From positions 616,308 through 680,307 of the forward strand of contig NZ_JAGHKP010000003.1 of the NCBI RefSeq assembly GCF_017742215.1: 64,000 nucleotides of DNA. The letters are read 5' to 3'. The position numbers and the translations under genes were made by a program. Under the pieces are notes generated by a model. The model saw only the letters and a program-made list of their open reading frames with translations, was not told where the DNA came from and ran no database searches. Shown here piece by piece: positions 52,044 to 61,632 of this stretch (the stretch's first letter is position 1; each line of letters begins with the position of its first letter). The stretch comes from Chitinophaga chungangae (GTDB lineage Bacteria; Bacteroidota; Bacteroidia; Chitinophagales; Chitinophagaceae).

Positions 52044-53942
52044 ATGGCAGAAAATAAAGACATGTTCAATGCCTATACGGAAGAATCCATCCGTTCGCTC
52101 GACTGGCGGGAGCACATCCGCCTCCGCCCCGGTATGTATATCGGCAAGCTGGGAGACGGCAGCAGTATGGACGATGGCATTTACATTCTCATCAAAGAGG
52201 TGGTGGATAACTGTATCGACGAACATATGATGGGTTTCGGCAAACAGATAGATATTAAGGTTTCAGAGCATAGCGTGACCGTGCGGGACTTTGGCAGGGG
52301 CATTCCCCTCGGCAAGGTGGTGGACGTTGTGAGCAAGATCAACACCGGCGCGAAATACGACAGCAAAGCCTTCCAGAAATCGGTAGGCCTCAACGGCGTG
52401 GGTACCAAAGCGGTGAACGCGCTCAGCAGCTATTTTAAAGTCACCTCCATCCGCGACGGCAAAGCCAAAGCCGCGGAGTTCGAAAGAGGCGTGCTTACCA
52501 AAGAACATAAGGAAACCTCCACCGGCGAGCCCAACGGCACGCTCGTGACCTTCAGCCCGGACGATACCGTTTTCAAGAACTATCATTATATACCGGATTT
52601 CCTGGAGAACCAGATCTGGAACTACTGCTTCCTCAACGCCGGGCTCACCATCAACTTCAACGGGCAGAAATTCCTGTCCAAAAACGGGCTGCTGGACCTG
52701 CTGCAACGCAAAACCAACCCGGACGACCTGCGGTACCCGGTGATCCACCTCAAGGGAGACGACATCGAAGTGGCCATCACCCACGAAAACCAGTACGGCG
52801 AAGAATATTATTCTTTCGTAAACGGTCAGCATACCACCCAGGGCGGTACGCACCTTGCGGCTTTCCGCGAGGCGTTCGTCAAAACCGTGCGCGACTTCTA
52901 TAAAAAAGATTACGACGCTACAGACATCCGCGCTTCCATCTGCGCGGCCATTGCCGTGCGCGTGCAGGAGCCGGTGTTCGAAAGCCAGACCAAAACCAAG
53001 CTCGGTTCCCTGGCCGTGGCGGAAGGCGGGCAGAGCATGAAGAACTTCGTGCTGGAGTTCCTCAGCAAACAGCTCGACGATTATCTTCACCGCAACCCCT
53101 CCGTGGCGGACGCGCTGAAAAAAAGGATCGAACAAAGCGAAAGAGAAAGGAAAGAACTGGCCGGCATTAAAAAACTGGCCAACGACCGCGCCAAAAAAGC
53201 GAACCTGCACAACAAAAAGCTCCGCGACTGCCGCGTGCATATGAACGAGGAATATACGGGCAAACAGAAAGAAGAACTGGCCAGCAGGCAAAAAGAAACC
53301 ACCATCTTCATCACGGAGGGCGATTCCGCGAGCGGTTCCATCACCAAAAGCCGCAACGTGGAAACACAGGCCGTGTTCAGCCTTCGCGGTAAACCGCTGA
53401 ACTGTTACGGTCTTACCAAAAAGATCGTGTACGAAAACGAGGAATTTAACCTGCTGCAACACGCGCTGAACATAGAAGAAGGCATGGAAGGGTTGCGTTA
53501 CAACAATATCGTGATCGCTACCGATGCGGACGTGGACGGGATGCATATCCGACTGCTGATGCTCACCTTTTTCCTGCAATTTTTCCCGGACCTGGTGAAG
53601 AACGGTCACGTTTATATCCTCGAAACGCCGCTGTTCCGCGTGCGCAACAAACAGCAGACCATTTACTGCTACAGCGAGGAAGAAAAACAAAAGGCCGTGA
53701 AAAAACTGGGCGCCAAACCCGAGATCACGCGATTTAAAGGTTTGGGTGAAATTTCGCCTGAAGAGTTCGGCCAGTTTATCGGCGATGATATGCGCAAATC
53801 GCCCATCATTCCTTCGCAGGACATGCCGGTGGCGAAAATGCTGGAATATTACATGGGCAAAAACACCCAGCACAGGCAGGATTTTATTATCAGCAACCTG
53901 CGTTATGAAAAAGACCTGGTAGAGGAGGCTGAAGAAGCCTAG
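52044..53942 (+). CDS. parE: DNA topoisomerase IV subunit B
   Basis: 632 residues with a GHKL ATPase (EVVDNCIDEH, RDFGRGIPLGKV, GLNGVGTKAVNAL), a transducer domain, and TOPRIM motifs EGDSASGS and DADVDGMHIR. With ParC it decatenates daughter chromosomes. The short, GyrB-insert-free length and pairing with a ParC-like gene two genes downstream favour topoisomerase IV over gyrase. An internal Lys/Arg-rich helix (KKRIEQSERERKELAGIKKL) links the domains. It heads the operon parE, DUF1835, cupin, parC. Confidence 0.94.
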   Translation: MAENKDMFNAYTEESIRSLDWREHIRLRPGMYIGKLGDGSSMDDGIYILIKEVVDNCIDEHMMGFGKQIDIKVSEHSVTVRDFGRGIPLGKVVDVVSKINTGAKYDSKAFQKSVGLNGVGTKAVNALSSYFKVTSIRDGKAKAAEFERGVLTKEHKETSTGEPNGTLVTFSPDDTVFKNYHYIPDFLENQIWNYCFLNAGLTINFNGQKFLSKNGLLDLLQRKTNPDDLRYPVIHLKGDDIEVAITHENQYGEEYYSFVNGQHTTQGGTHLAAFREAFVKTVRDFYKKDYDATDIRASICAAIAVRVQEPVFESQTKTKLGSLAVAEGGQSMKNFVLEFLSKQLDDYLHRNPSVADALKKRIEQSERERKELAGIKKLANDRAKKANLHNKKLRDCRVHMNEEYTGKQKEELASRQKETTIFITEGDSASGSITKSRNVETQAVFSLRGKPLNCYGLTKKIVYENEEFNLLQHALNIEEGMEGLRYNNIVIATDADVDGMHIRLLMLTFFLQFFPDLVKNGHVYILETPLFRVRNKQQTIYCYSEEEKQKAVKKLGAKPEITRFKGLGEISPEEFGQFIGDDMRKSPIIPSQDMPVAKMLEYYMGKNTQHRQDFIISNLRYEKDLVEEAEEA

Positions 53943-53967
53943 GCTTAACATTAACCGTATAATTGAA

Positions 53968-54813
53968 ATGATACTACATATCGTATTCGGGCAATCATCC
54001 GAGGCCAACCTGAAAGCGGCCATGGAACTGGACCCGCTGCTGGAGGGAGAAATACTGAGTTTTGAAGACGATCTCGCCGTGGGCCCGCTCTTTATTCTCG
54101 ACACGCCCGACGGGCGCTCCGCCCGCAAAGAGTGGTGGAATACCGTGCAGGACGTGGTAGTGGCCGCGCCCGCCGAAGGAGAAGTGGCCGTGGCCCCGGC
54201 AGATCCCGTGCGCGAGCTGAAAGCCCGCCTCCGCGAAGAAGAAGAACTGACGATCTGGATCTGGGCCGGCCAGAATGCGACCGACGTGAGCGGTTATTAC
54301 TGGCTGATCAGCCAGCTCGACCGTTTTTCCGGCCGCATCCATCTTATATATCTCAACAACCTGCCGTTCCTCAACGAAAAGAACGGCGTGTTTTATCCCA
54401 CTCACCTGAGCCAGATTTTGCCGAAAGAATTCCTGAAAGCGAAAAAACTCGCCAGGGAAGTGTCGCTCGCGGAGTTTGAACTGGATGGCGACGAATGGCG
54501 CCGCCTGATGAACGAAAACGCCGGCGTGCGTATCCTGGAAGGCGGGAAAAAACTGCGCGGCGAGCCGGGCACGTTTTTCGACAAAGACCTGCTTGGCGCA
54601 TCGAACAAAGAATTTCAAAAAGCGAATAAAGTGATCGCGCAGGTAGTGGGCAAGTTCAAATACCCCGTGATGGACCAGTTCCTCAACTGGCGGCTGAAAG
54701 AGCTGATCCGCGAGGAAAAGCTGGAATACAGGGGCGAACTGAAAACGATGCGCGATTACGAGATCAAATTGCCTGGCGGCGGAAACGAACCCGCGCCGGC
54801 AGAAAATGCATAA
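53968..54813 (+). CDS. DUF1835 domain protein
   Basis: 281 residues. N-terminal DUF1835 (ILHIVFGQSSEANLKAAMEL .. EGEILSFEDDLAVGPLF) is followed by an insert rich in Ala/Glu and a second DUF3658-like region (EFELDGDEWRRLMNENAGVR). Cytoplasmic, function unknown. It lies between parE (25 bases) and the cupin gene (8-base overlap), inside the topoisomerase IV operon. Confidence 0.82.
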   Translation: MILHIVFGQSSEANLKAAMELDPLLEGEILSFEDDLAVGPLFILDTPDGRSARKEWWNTVQDVVVAAPAEGEVAVAPADPVRELKARLREEEELTIWIWAGQNATDVSGYYWLISQLDRFSGRIHLIYLNNLPFLNEKNGVFYPTHLSQILPKEFLKAKKLAREVSLAEFELDGDEWRRLMNENAGVRILEGGKKLRGEPGTFFDKDLLGASNKEFQKANKVIAQVVGKFKYPVMDQFLNWRLKELIREEKLEYRGELKTMRDYEIKLPGGGNEPAPAENA

Positions 54814-55216
54814 CATGTCAGCGATCATTATTACGCCGCTCGAACTGCGGGGAGAAGACGACAGGGGCCGGAATTTCGACTGGCAGACGTTCAGGACCGG
54901 CACTTTTATTCTCTGCTACCGCATCGCCGGTTCCAGCAGCGGCCAGCATTACCACCTCGGCAACAGCGAGTACAAAAATCCCGAGATCATGTACCTGCTG
55001 AGCGGCAAAGCATACCTGCACTGGTGCCCGCTGGACGAAACGGACATGCGCACGGACGTGATCGAGGCGCCCGCGAAAGTGGAAATACCCATTCGCGTCT
55101 GGCACGAGCTGGAAGCGATCGAAGATTGTTCTTTCATCGAATTAAACACGCTCGACGACGTAAAGATCGATTCGGTGCGGGTTTGGAGAGACGATTTTTT
55201 GGCGGGCAAACGGTAA
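54806..55216 (+). CDS. Small cupin-like protein in the topoisomerase IV operon
   Basis: 136 residues from ATG 54806, which overlaps the previous gene by 8 bases, or 133 from ATG 54815. A single cupin-type beta-barrel is suggested by SSGQHYHLGNSEYKNPEIMY, LLSGKAYLHWCPLD and IPIRVWHELEAIEDCSFIEL. Two His (HYH) and a later His (WHE) could hold a metal. Soluble; role unknown. It is 25 bases ahead of parC. Confidence 0.72.
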   Translation: MHNMSAIIITPLELRGEDDRGRNFDWQTFRTGTFILCYRIAGSSSGQHYHLGNSEYKNPEIMYLLSGKAYLHWCPLDETDMRTDVIEAPAKVEIPIRVWHELEAIEDCSFIELNTLDDVKIDSVRVWRDDFLAGKR

Positions 55217-55241
55217 ACTTTAATTTTTTTCTGATAAGAAT

Positions 55242-57782
55242 ATGAGCAATATCAACGAAACACCGGACGAATCACTGCATGGCCTTGCGCACGTAGATGA
55301 GAAGTACAAGGACTGGTTCCTGGATTACGCCTCTTACGTAATCCTGGAGCGTGCGGTACCGGGCGTGGAAGACGGGCTGAAACCCGTGCAGCGCCGCATC
55401 CTGCACGCCATGAAAGAAATGGATGACGGGCGTTTCAACAAAGTGGCGAACGTTATCGGGCAAACCATGCAGTACCACCCGCATGGCGACGCATCCATCA
55501 GCGACGCCATCGTGAACCTCGGGCAGAAAGACCTGCTGATCGAAACGCAGGGTAACTGGGGCGACGTGCGAACGGGAGACGATGCGGCCGCCGCGCGTTA
55601 TATCGAAGCGCGCCTTTCCAAATTCGCGCTGGACGTTGCTTTTAACAATAAAACCACCGAATGGCAGCTGAGCTACGACGGCCGTAAGAACGAGCCGCTG
55701 GCCCTACCCATGAAGTTCCCGCTGTTGCTCGCACAGGGCGCCGAGGGCATTGCCGTGGGCCTCAGCACCAAAATACTGCCGCATAACTTCTGCGAGCTGA
55801 TCGATGCGTCCATTAAATACCTGCGCGGTAAAAAATTCGAGCTGTACCCGGACTTCCTTACCGGCGGCATGATAGACGTGACCAATTACAACGACGGCCG
55901 CCGCGGCGGCAAGGTCCGCGTAAGGGCGCATATCGAGGAGAAGGACAAAAAGACGCTGCTCATTAAAGACGTGCCCTACGGCGTAACCACTACCGCGCTG
56001 ATGGAATCCATCGTAAAAGCGAACGACAACGGCAAGATCAAGATCAAAAAAGTGGTGGACAACACCGCTAAAGATGTGGAGATCGAAGTGCAGCTGGCGC
56101 CCGGTATTTCGCCGGACATCACCATCGACGCACTATACGCCTTCACCGACTGCGAAGTGAGCATTTCGCCCAACGCCTGCGTGATCACGGCAGATAAACC
56201 CGTGTTCATGGGCGCTTCCGACCTGCTGAAATATTCCGCCGATTTTACGAAAGAACTGTTGCGCAGGGAACTGGAGATCAAACTCTCGGAGCTCGAAGAA
56301 AAATGGCATTATACCTCGCTCGAAAAAATATTCTTCGAAAAAGGCATCTACAAGGAGCTGGAGCAGAAACATAAAGACTGGGAAACCGTGCTTCAGGCCA
56401 TCGACAAAGGTTTTGGCCCGTATAAAAAACAGCTGAAACGCGAGATCCAGCGGGAAGATATTCTCAAACTCACGGAAAAACCCGTTCGCCGCATCTACCG
56501 CCTCGATATCAACGAGCTTGCCGAACAGATCAAAGGCATCGAAGCAGATATCAAACAGGTGAAACACGACCTGGCCAACCTCACGGATTTTGCCGTAAGT
56601 TATTACGAAGGCCTGCTCAAAAAATACGGCAAAGGCCGCGAGCGCAAAACCGAAGTGAAACTGTTCGACACCATTCAGGTGCAGCAGGTAGCCATCGCCA
56701 ACACCAAACTGTACGTAAACCGCAACGACGGATTCATCGGCACCTCGCTCAAAAAAGACGAGTTCGTGGCGGATTGCTCCGACCTGGACAATATCATCGT
56801 ATTCCGCCGCGACGGTGTGATGCTGGTGACCAAAGTGGCCGATAAAACCTTCGTGGGCAAAGACATCATCCATGTAGACGTGTTCCGCAAAGGAGACGAG
56901 CGCATGATCTACAACATGATCTACGTAGACGGCAAAACCGGCTACAGCCTTGCCAAACGTTTCAACGTAACCGGCATCACCCGCGACAAGGAATACCACC
57001 TCACCAAAGGCGAAAAAGGCTCCAAAGTGCATTATTTCAGCGCCAACCCCAACGGCGAGGCAGAAGTAGTGACCGTGCGCCTCAGCCCGAACTGCGCCGC
57101 GAAGAAAAAGGAATTTGATTTCTATTTCGAGACCATTCCCATCAAAGCGCGCAGCTCCATGGGCAACGTAGTTACCAAATGGCCCATCCGCAGCGTGAAA
57201 TTCAAGGAAAAAGGCGCTTCCACGCTCAGCGGCATCAAGATCTGGTACGACGACGCGGTGGGCCGCCTCAACACCGAACAGCGCGGTATTTACGTCGGTT
57301 CTTTCGAAGGTGACGATAAGATCCTCGTGTTCTACAAAAACGGCACTTACGAACTGACCAATTACGAGATCACGAACCGTTACGAATCCAACGACGCCGT
57401 GTACATCGAAAAGTTCAACCCGGAAAGGATCGTAACCGCCGTGTATTTCGACGCGGACAAAAAACAATTCAACGTGAAACGTTTCAAGATCGAAACGCAA
57501 ACGCTCAACAACAAATTTTCTTTCATCAAAGAAGGGGCGAACAATTACCTGGAACTGGTGACCACGCAGGCGGAGCCGGTGGTGATCCTGCGCACGGGAA
57601 AAAAACGCTCTCCGGAAGAAGAAGAGATCGCGCTGCATGAAACCTACGAAGTGGCCGGCTGGAAAACGGTAGGCACGAAGATCGCCGGCGACGATTTTGT
57701 GAGCATCGAACTGATCACGGAAGACGAAGAGGCGGAAAAGGAAGAAGACGACGAAGGCAATATTCAAACAGAATTGTTCTGA
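55242..57782 (+). CDS. parC: DNA topoisomerase IV subunit A
   Basis: 846 residues: breakage-reunion domain with DGLKPVQRRILHAM, the active-site Tyr Y120 in AAAARYIEARLS, a coiled coil and a C-terminal beta-pinwheel. The GyrA box (QRRGGKG) is not seen, which agrees with ParC. The catalytic neighbourhood reads DDAAAARYIE, compared with the usual AAAMRYTE. The C-terminal 40 residues are very acidic. It ends the parE operon, with a strong terminator at 57790. Confidence 0.94.
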   Translation: MSNINETPDESLHGLAHVDEKYKDWFLDYASYVILERAVPGVEDGLKPVQRRILHAMKEMDDGRFNKVANVIGQTMQYHPHGDASISDAIVNLGQKDLLIETQGNWGDVRTGDDAAAARYIEARLSKFALDVAFNNKTTEWQLSYDGRKNEPLALPMKFPLLLAQGAEGIAVGLSTKILPHNFCELIDASIKYLRGKKFELYPDFLTGGMIDVTNYNDGRRGGKVRVRAHIEEKDKKTLLIKDVPYGVTTTALMESIVKANDNGKIKIKKVVDNTAKDVEIEVQLAPGISPDITIDALYAFTDCEVSISPNACVITADKPVFMGASDLLKYSADFTKELLRRELEIKLSELEEKWHYTSLEKIFFEKGIYKELEQKHKDWETVLQAIDKGFGPYKKQLKREIQREDILKLTEKPVRRIYRLDINELAEQIKGIEADIKQVKHDLANLTDFAVSYYEGLLKKYGKGRERKTEVKLFDTIQVQQVAIANTKLYVNRNDGFIGTSLKKDEFVADCSDLDNIIVFRRDGVMLVTKVADKTFVGKDIIHVDVFRKGDERMIYNMIYVDGKTGYSLAKRFNVTGITRDKEYHLTKGEKGSKVHYFSANPNGEAEVVTVRLSPNCAAKKKEFDFYFETIPIKARSSMGNVVTKWPIRSVKFKEKGASTLSGIKIWYDDAVGRLNTEQRGIYVGSFEGDDKILVFYKNGTYELTNYEITNRYESNDAVYIEKFNPERIVTAVYFDADKKQFNVKRFKIETQTLNNKFSFIKEGANNYLELVTTQAEPVVILRTGKKRSPEEEEIALHETYEVAGWKTVGTKIAGDDFVSIELITEDEEAEKEEDDEGNIQTELF

Positions 57783-57789
57783 TAAACAA

Positions 57790-57816
57790 AAGCCGGGCGC
57801 ACTGCCCGGCTTTTTC
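57790..57816 (+). terminator. Terminator of the topoisomerase IV operon
   Basis: AGCCGGGC (57791-57798) pairs with GCCCGGCT (57804-57811), followed by TTTT. Confidence 0.92.
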
Positions 57817-57897
57817 TTTGAAAGGAATCCTGACTTTTGTGACGAATGTTTTAAATTGAGGACGGATACACATTACTTCAAATTTGTTTGCCGCAAT

Positions 57898-58386
57898 ATG
57901 AAATACCGCCGGAGATCATGGTTGTTCGTTCTTTTGTTGTTTGCCGCCTGCAAATCGCAGTCCGGCGGGCCTGACGGCGGCAAGATAGCCGAAACAAGCG
58001 GTGCTGTACTTTCAGCCATTGAAAACAACGACGAAAAAGCTTTCCGGCAACTGGTGGCGCCCGACCTGGAAGATATCGGCGAAGACGAAAAAAGCCTTTC
58101 GCGCAAATTCAAACTGGTGCGCGACTATTACACGCAATACACCAAAGGCAACCGCCCGGATATCATCATCAAAGATTCGGTGACCACATTCGGGAAACGC
58201 GTGGTGTTCGTGCCGATCTACAACGGCCGGGGCATGAAGGGCAGTTTGCGGGAAGTAAGGCTGATGCTGGGTTTCGGGCCGGTGAAATATTACCCGCTGG
58301 ATAAGATCAGCGCTTTCGAACTGCATATCTTTCATCATTCCAGCAATAATGTGCCGCTGCCGGAGGAAAATTTCCCGGGATTCTAG
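57898..58386 (+). CDS. Small lipoprotein of unknown function
   Basis: 162 residues from ATG 57898, which places a lipoprotein signal (MKYRRRSWLFVLLLFAAC) at the start; the frame opens earlier at 57856 without a signal. The mature part is soluble: GAVLSAIENNDEKAFRQLVA, KSLSRKFKLVRDYYTQYTKG, and a C-terminal strand-rich segment. No family recognised. Its last bases overlap the convergent 48-residue lipoprotein gene. Confidence 0.75.
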   Translation: MKYRRRSWLFVLLLFAACKSQSGGPDGGKIAETSGAVLSAIENNDEKAFRQLVAPDLEDIGEDEKSLSRKFKLVRDYYTQYTKGNRPDIIIKDSVTTFGKRVVFVPIYNGRGMKGSLREVRLMLGFGPVKYYPLDKISAFELHIFHHSSNNVPLPEENFPGF

Positions 58387-58529
58387 TTAGGGGGAGGAGA
58401 TTCCGCGAAATAAACAAGCGCCACGCCCGAATTCCCGATCGGTATAGCGCGCTCGTTAAATGCGTCCATATATCCGCAGGAGGAAAATAATATCAATAGG
58501 GAAATAATGATCGGTGAGCGGGATTTCAC
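58383..58529 (-). CDS. Possible 48-residue lipoprotein
   Basis: GTG at 58529 to TAG at 58383. It starts MKSRSPIIISLLILFSSCGY, a basic start, hydrophobic stretch and lipobox LFSSC, followed by only about 30 mature residues ending in ESPPPN. It lies 12 bases after the stop of the 330-residue exported protein on the same strand and overlaps the convergent lipoprotein gene by 4 bases. The signal is convincing; the very short mature part and GTG start keep confidence moderate. Confidence 0.5.
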   Translation of the reverse strand: MKSRSPIIISLLILFSSCGYMDAFNERAIPIGNSGVALVYFAESPPPN

Positions 58530-58541
58530 GGACAGGGGAGA

Positions 58542-59534
58542 TTAATTATCGTTTTTCTTTTTCTTTTTTCCTTTCTGCGCTTCCTTTTCCAGGGTTTCTT
58601 TGTTGATGTCTTCGGCGGTGCGCGGCCGGGTGATGTCCACTTTCTGTTTGTTCATCGGCTCGCCCACCGGTACTTTGCCCTGCTGCAGCGCGTCATGGAA
58701 TACTTTTTCAATATGCACCCATTTGCCCGCTTTCCATTTAAAACCTTCGTAATCGAGGTCGGGCACGAGGGTATATTTTTTAAGTTCCTCACCGGTTTCG
58801 GAAATGAGATGGTCAAACACGATCATGTCCATTTCGGGGTTATAATTAAGCGAAGCCACGGCTTCACGTTTGTATTCCATAATGAAGCGGTTGCGCCCTG
58901 GCTTGGGCACGGTATCTTCCGCGAAGCTGAAAAAAGGCCCGCCGAACACGGGCTCGCCGTTTTTGAACGTGAGCATTTCGGCGATCTTTTTCTGGCTGGT
59001 CTGCGAATTGGCGTCCCACCCGAAAAGCGTGTAAAATTCCGAGTTGAAATAATGCCGCTGGATGATGGCGTAATACAGGCAGCCGTACCAGCCCCTGGCA
59101 TTGGTGACCGTATCCGTATTGCGGGTGAAATCGGAGTTGTCGAACAGCGGGAACAGTTTCAACGAGCCGTCTTTCGTGTTCATCTGTATCACGCCGAAAT
59201 GCCGGAACGTGCTGTTATCGTTTTCCAGTTGCCAGGTGATGACGCGGAAGGTACTGTCCTGCGGGTATACTTTCGCCATCGTACGGATGGAATCGAATGG
59301 GTAGTAGAAGGAATATCTGGTTTTCAGCGTTTTCACGAACTGGGGGATAAACTGGTCGTTGCGGGAGGAACGGAATTCCTGCACTTTCCCGTTGACCACG
59401 TCGTAATGAACGGCGCGCAGCGAATCTTCCGCCTGCGTGAGCGCGGCGAGGTCTGCCGGGCTGAGGCGCTGCGCCATGGCGGAGGTGGACAATAAACAAA
59501 CCAGTAAGACCGTGAATCCTTGCATTCGTATCAT
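58542..59534 (-). CDS. Exported protein of unknown function
   Basis: 330 residues with a signal peptide (MIRMQGFTVLLVCLLSTSAM, cleaved after AQR-like AMAQ). The body is beta-rich and includes VITWQLENDNSTFRHFGVIQ, FPLFDNSDFTRNTDT and LNYNPEMDMIVFDHLISETG. The C-terminus is very basic (KEAQKGKKKKKNDN). No catalytic motif. Similar exported proteins are common and uncharacterised in Chitinophagaceae. Followed by a possible small lipoprotein gene. Confidence 0.75.
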   Translation of the reverse strand: MIRMQGFTVLLVCLLSTSAMAQRLSPADLAALTQAEDSLRAVHYDVVNGKVQEFRSSRNDQFIPQFVKTLKTRYSFYYPFDSIRTMAKVYPQDSTFRVITWQLENDNSTFRHFGVIQMNTKDGSLKLFPLFDNSDFTRNTDTVTNARGWYGCLYYAIIQRHYFNSEFYTLFGWDANSQTSQKKIAEMLTFKNGEPVFGGPFFSFAEDTVPKPGRNRFIMEYKREAVASLNYNPEMDMIVFDHLISETGEELKKYTLVPDLDYEGFKWKAGKWVHIEKVFHDALQQGKVPVGEPMNKQKVDITRPRTAEDINKETLEKEAQKGKKKKKNDN

Positions 59535-59563
59535 GATGCTTTTATAACCTTAAATCCTGCAAA

Positions 59564-60676
59564 TTATTGTAAAGAACCGAGGGTATTTACGAAATGTTCC
59601 CATGAATATAGCTGTTTCTGCTCACGGATAAAAGCGCTGAACAGGCCTGGGGGCTGGGAAAGGAAGCGGAGGATGCCGTCTGCGATCGCTTTGGGGTCGG
59701 GCGCGGTTACATATCCCGCTTTTCCGTCCGGCACGATCTCGGGGAGGCCGCCAACGGCGGTTACCAGCATTGGTATCTCGAAATGATACGCCATTTGCGA
59801 GATACCGCTCTGGGTGGCGGTTTTATAGGGCTGCACCACCAGGTCGGCGGCGGAAAAATAATATTTCACTTCCTGTTCGGGAATAAAATCCGATACCAGC
59901 CGCACGTTGGGGCCCAGCAGCGGTTCGTATTTTTTGCGGTCTTCGTAAAATTCCCCCGCCACGATCAGCTCGAGGTTGGCCATGGCTGCGATACGTTCGT
60001 CGCGCATGGCTTCCAGCAGCAGGTCGAGGCCTTTGTAAGCGCGGATGAAACCGAAAAACAGCAGGTAACGTTTGTTGGCGTCGAGACCGAGGTGCCGGCG
60101 GGCTTCGGTGGAGGGGAGCGCATCCCCAAAACTGTCGTACACGGGGTGCGGCGCAAATACCGCGGGTTTTGCGGTGATCTTCCGGATGTCTGCCAGCACT
60201 TCTTTGCTGAGCGTGATAAAAGCATCACAATTGTTCACGAAATAACGGGTGAGCAGCGCGTCGCCGGGGCGTTTTTCGTGCGGGATGAGGTTGTGCACCA
60301 GTCCTACCACGCGGGTATGCCCGTTGCGCCGGACCATCTTGGCGATGGTTCCCAGGCTCATGGCCATCAGGGGCAGCCAGTAAGCAATTATAACCATGTC
60401 CGGCCTTTCTTTCCGGATGCGAAGCCCTGTTTTACGCCAGTTGAGCGGATTGAGGGAATGCACCGTGCGGTGAATGCGCAGGTCTGCCGGGCCGTGGCCC
60501 GCGGCGTACTGCGTTTTGCCGGGGAACATAAATTCCGGGTACTGGAAAGAAAAGGTATGAATGGATACATCGTTGCCCTGTGCGGCGAGCTGCCGCGCAA
60601 GGCGTTCGTTAAAAGCAGCCAGCCCGCCCCTGATGGGGTGGGCCGGGCCGATGATCACTATTTTTTTGCCTGTCAT
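59564..60676 (-). CDS. Glycosyltransferase, GT4-like
   Basis: 370 residues with the GT-B two-domain fold: N-terminal IVIIGPAHPIRGGLAAFNER, and C-terminal YLLFFGFIRAYKGLDLLLEA with E-x7-E region IAVQPYKTATQSGISQMAYH-like (VVQPYKTATQSGISQMAYHF). It should transfer a sugar from a nucleotide-sugar to a lipid-linked or surface acceptor in the cytoplasm. Its start overlaps the GT2 gene by 4 bases, so both act in the same pathway, likely surface glycan synthesis. Confidence 0.87.
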   Translation of the reverse strand: MTGKKIVIIGPAHPIRGGLAAFNERLARQLAAQGNDVSIHTFSFQYPEFMFPGKTQYAAGHGPADLRIHRTVHSLNPLNWRKTGLRIRKERPDMVIIAYWLPLMAMSLGTIAKMVRRNGHTRVVGLVHNLIPHEKRPGDALLTRYFVNNCDAFITLSKEVLADIRKITAKPAVFAPHPVYDSFGDALPSTEARRHLGLDANKRYLLFFGFIRAYKGLDLLLEAMRDERIAAMANLELIVAGEFYEDRKKYEPLLGPNVRLVSDFIPEQEVKYYFSAADLVVQPYKTATQSGISQMAYHFEIPMLVTAVGGLPEIVPDGKAGYVTAPDPKAIADGILRFLSQPPGLFSAFIREQKQLYSWEHFVNTLGSLQ

Positions 60677-61632
60677 CCTTGCTGGTTTTCCAGTGTTTCC
60701 TCCACCAGGTAAGAGTTTCTTTCCGGGGAGTTACGGGCCACCATTTCGGCGATAAAACCCGTGAGGAATAATTGGGAACCGATGATCAGCAGCAGCAGGG
60801 CGAGAAAGAACAGCGGCCTTTCCGTCATTTTGTACTGCATCCAGAATATTTTGGCGAAGGCGAGATAACCGGAGATAAGGAAACCGATAAAGAAAAAGAG
60901 GCTGCCCAGCGCGCCGAAAAAGTGCATCGGGCGTTTGCCGAAGCGGCCTACGAAGGTGATGGACGCGAGGTCGAGAAACCCGTTCACAAAACGTTCCAGG
61001 CCGAATTTGGTGGTGCCGTATTTGCGTTTGCGGTGTTCCACCACTTTTTCACCGATCTTTCTGAAACCGCTCCACTTGGCGATCACGGGGATGTAGCGGT
61101 GCATTTCGCCGTACACTTCAATGGTTTTTACCACTTTTTTGCGGTAAGCTTTCAGGCCGCAGTTAAAATCATGCAGTTTGATGCCGCTCATTTTCACCGT
61201 GGCCCAGTTGAAGAATTTGGAAGGAATATTTTTGGTGAGGGTATTGTCGTAACGGACTTTTTTCCAGCCGCTCACGAGATCGAAACCATCGTTCACGACC
61301 ATGGAATAAAGGCCGGGGATCTCGTCGGGGGAATCCTGGAGGTCTGCGTCCATCGTGATCACCACATTGCCCTGGGCTTTGCGGAAACCTTCGTTGAGCG
61401 CGGCGGATTTGCCGTAGTTGCGCTGGAATTTGATGCCTTTGATATGCGGGTTCTGGGACGACAGGTGGCGGATCACATGCCAGCTTTCGTCTGTGCTGCC
61501 GTCGTCTACCATCCACACTTCGTAAGTGAAATTATTTTCATCCATCACACGGGCGATCCATGCGGCCAGTTCCGGCAGCGATTCTTCTTCGTTTTTTAAG
61601 GGAACGATTACGGATATGTCTAGGTGTCTCAT
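60673..61632 (-). CDS. Glycosyltransferase family 2 with two membrane helices
   Basis: 319 residues: the GT2 domain (ISVIVPLKNEEESLPELAAW, MDADLQDSPDEI with the DxD-type metal site, HDFNCGLKAYRKKV) and two C-terminal helices (about 235-255, 265-290). This is the DPM1/GtrB type that loads a sugar onto a polyprenyl phosphate. 4-base overlaps join it to DUF4199 upstream and the GT4 gene downstream. Confidence 0.9.
   Translation of the reverse strand: MRHLDISVIVPLKNEEESLPELAAWIARVMDENNFTYEVWMVDDGSTDESWHVIRHLSSQNPHIKGIKFQRNYGKSAALNEGFRKAQGNVVITMDADLQDSPDEIPGLYSMVVNDGFDLVSGWKKVRYDNTLTKNIPSKFFNWATVKMSGIKLHDFNCGLKAYRKKVVKTIEVYGEMHRYIPVIAKWSGFRKIGEKVVEHRKRKYGTTKFGLERFVNGFLDLASITFVGRFGKRPMHFFGALGSLFFFIGFLISGYLAFAKIFWMQYKMTERPLFFLALLLLIIGSQLFLTGFIAEMVARNSPERNSYLVEETLENQQG

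Noticed and set aside
52263..54128. 621-codon minus-strand frame
   Set aside because: Antisense shadow of parE and the DUF1835 gene; Phe/His/Val-rich composition typical of reversed GC-rich coding DNA.
56133..57767. 544-codon minus-strand frame
   Set aside because: Antisense shadow of parC.
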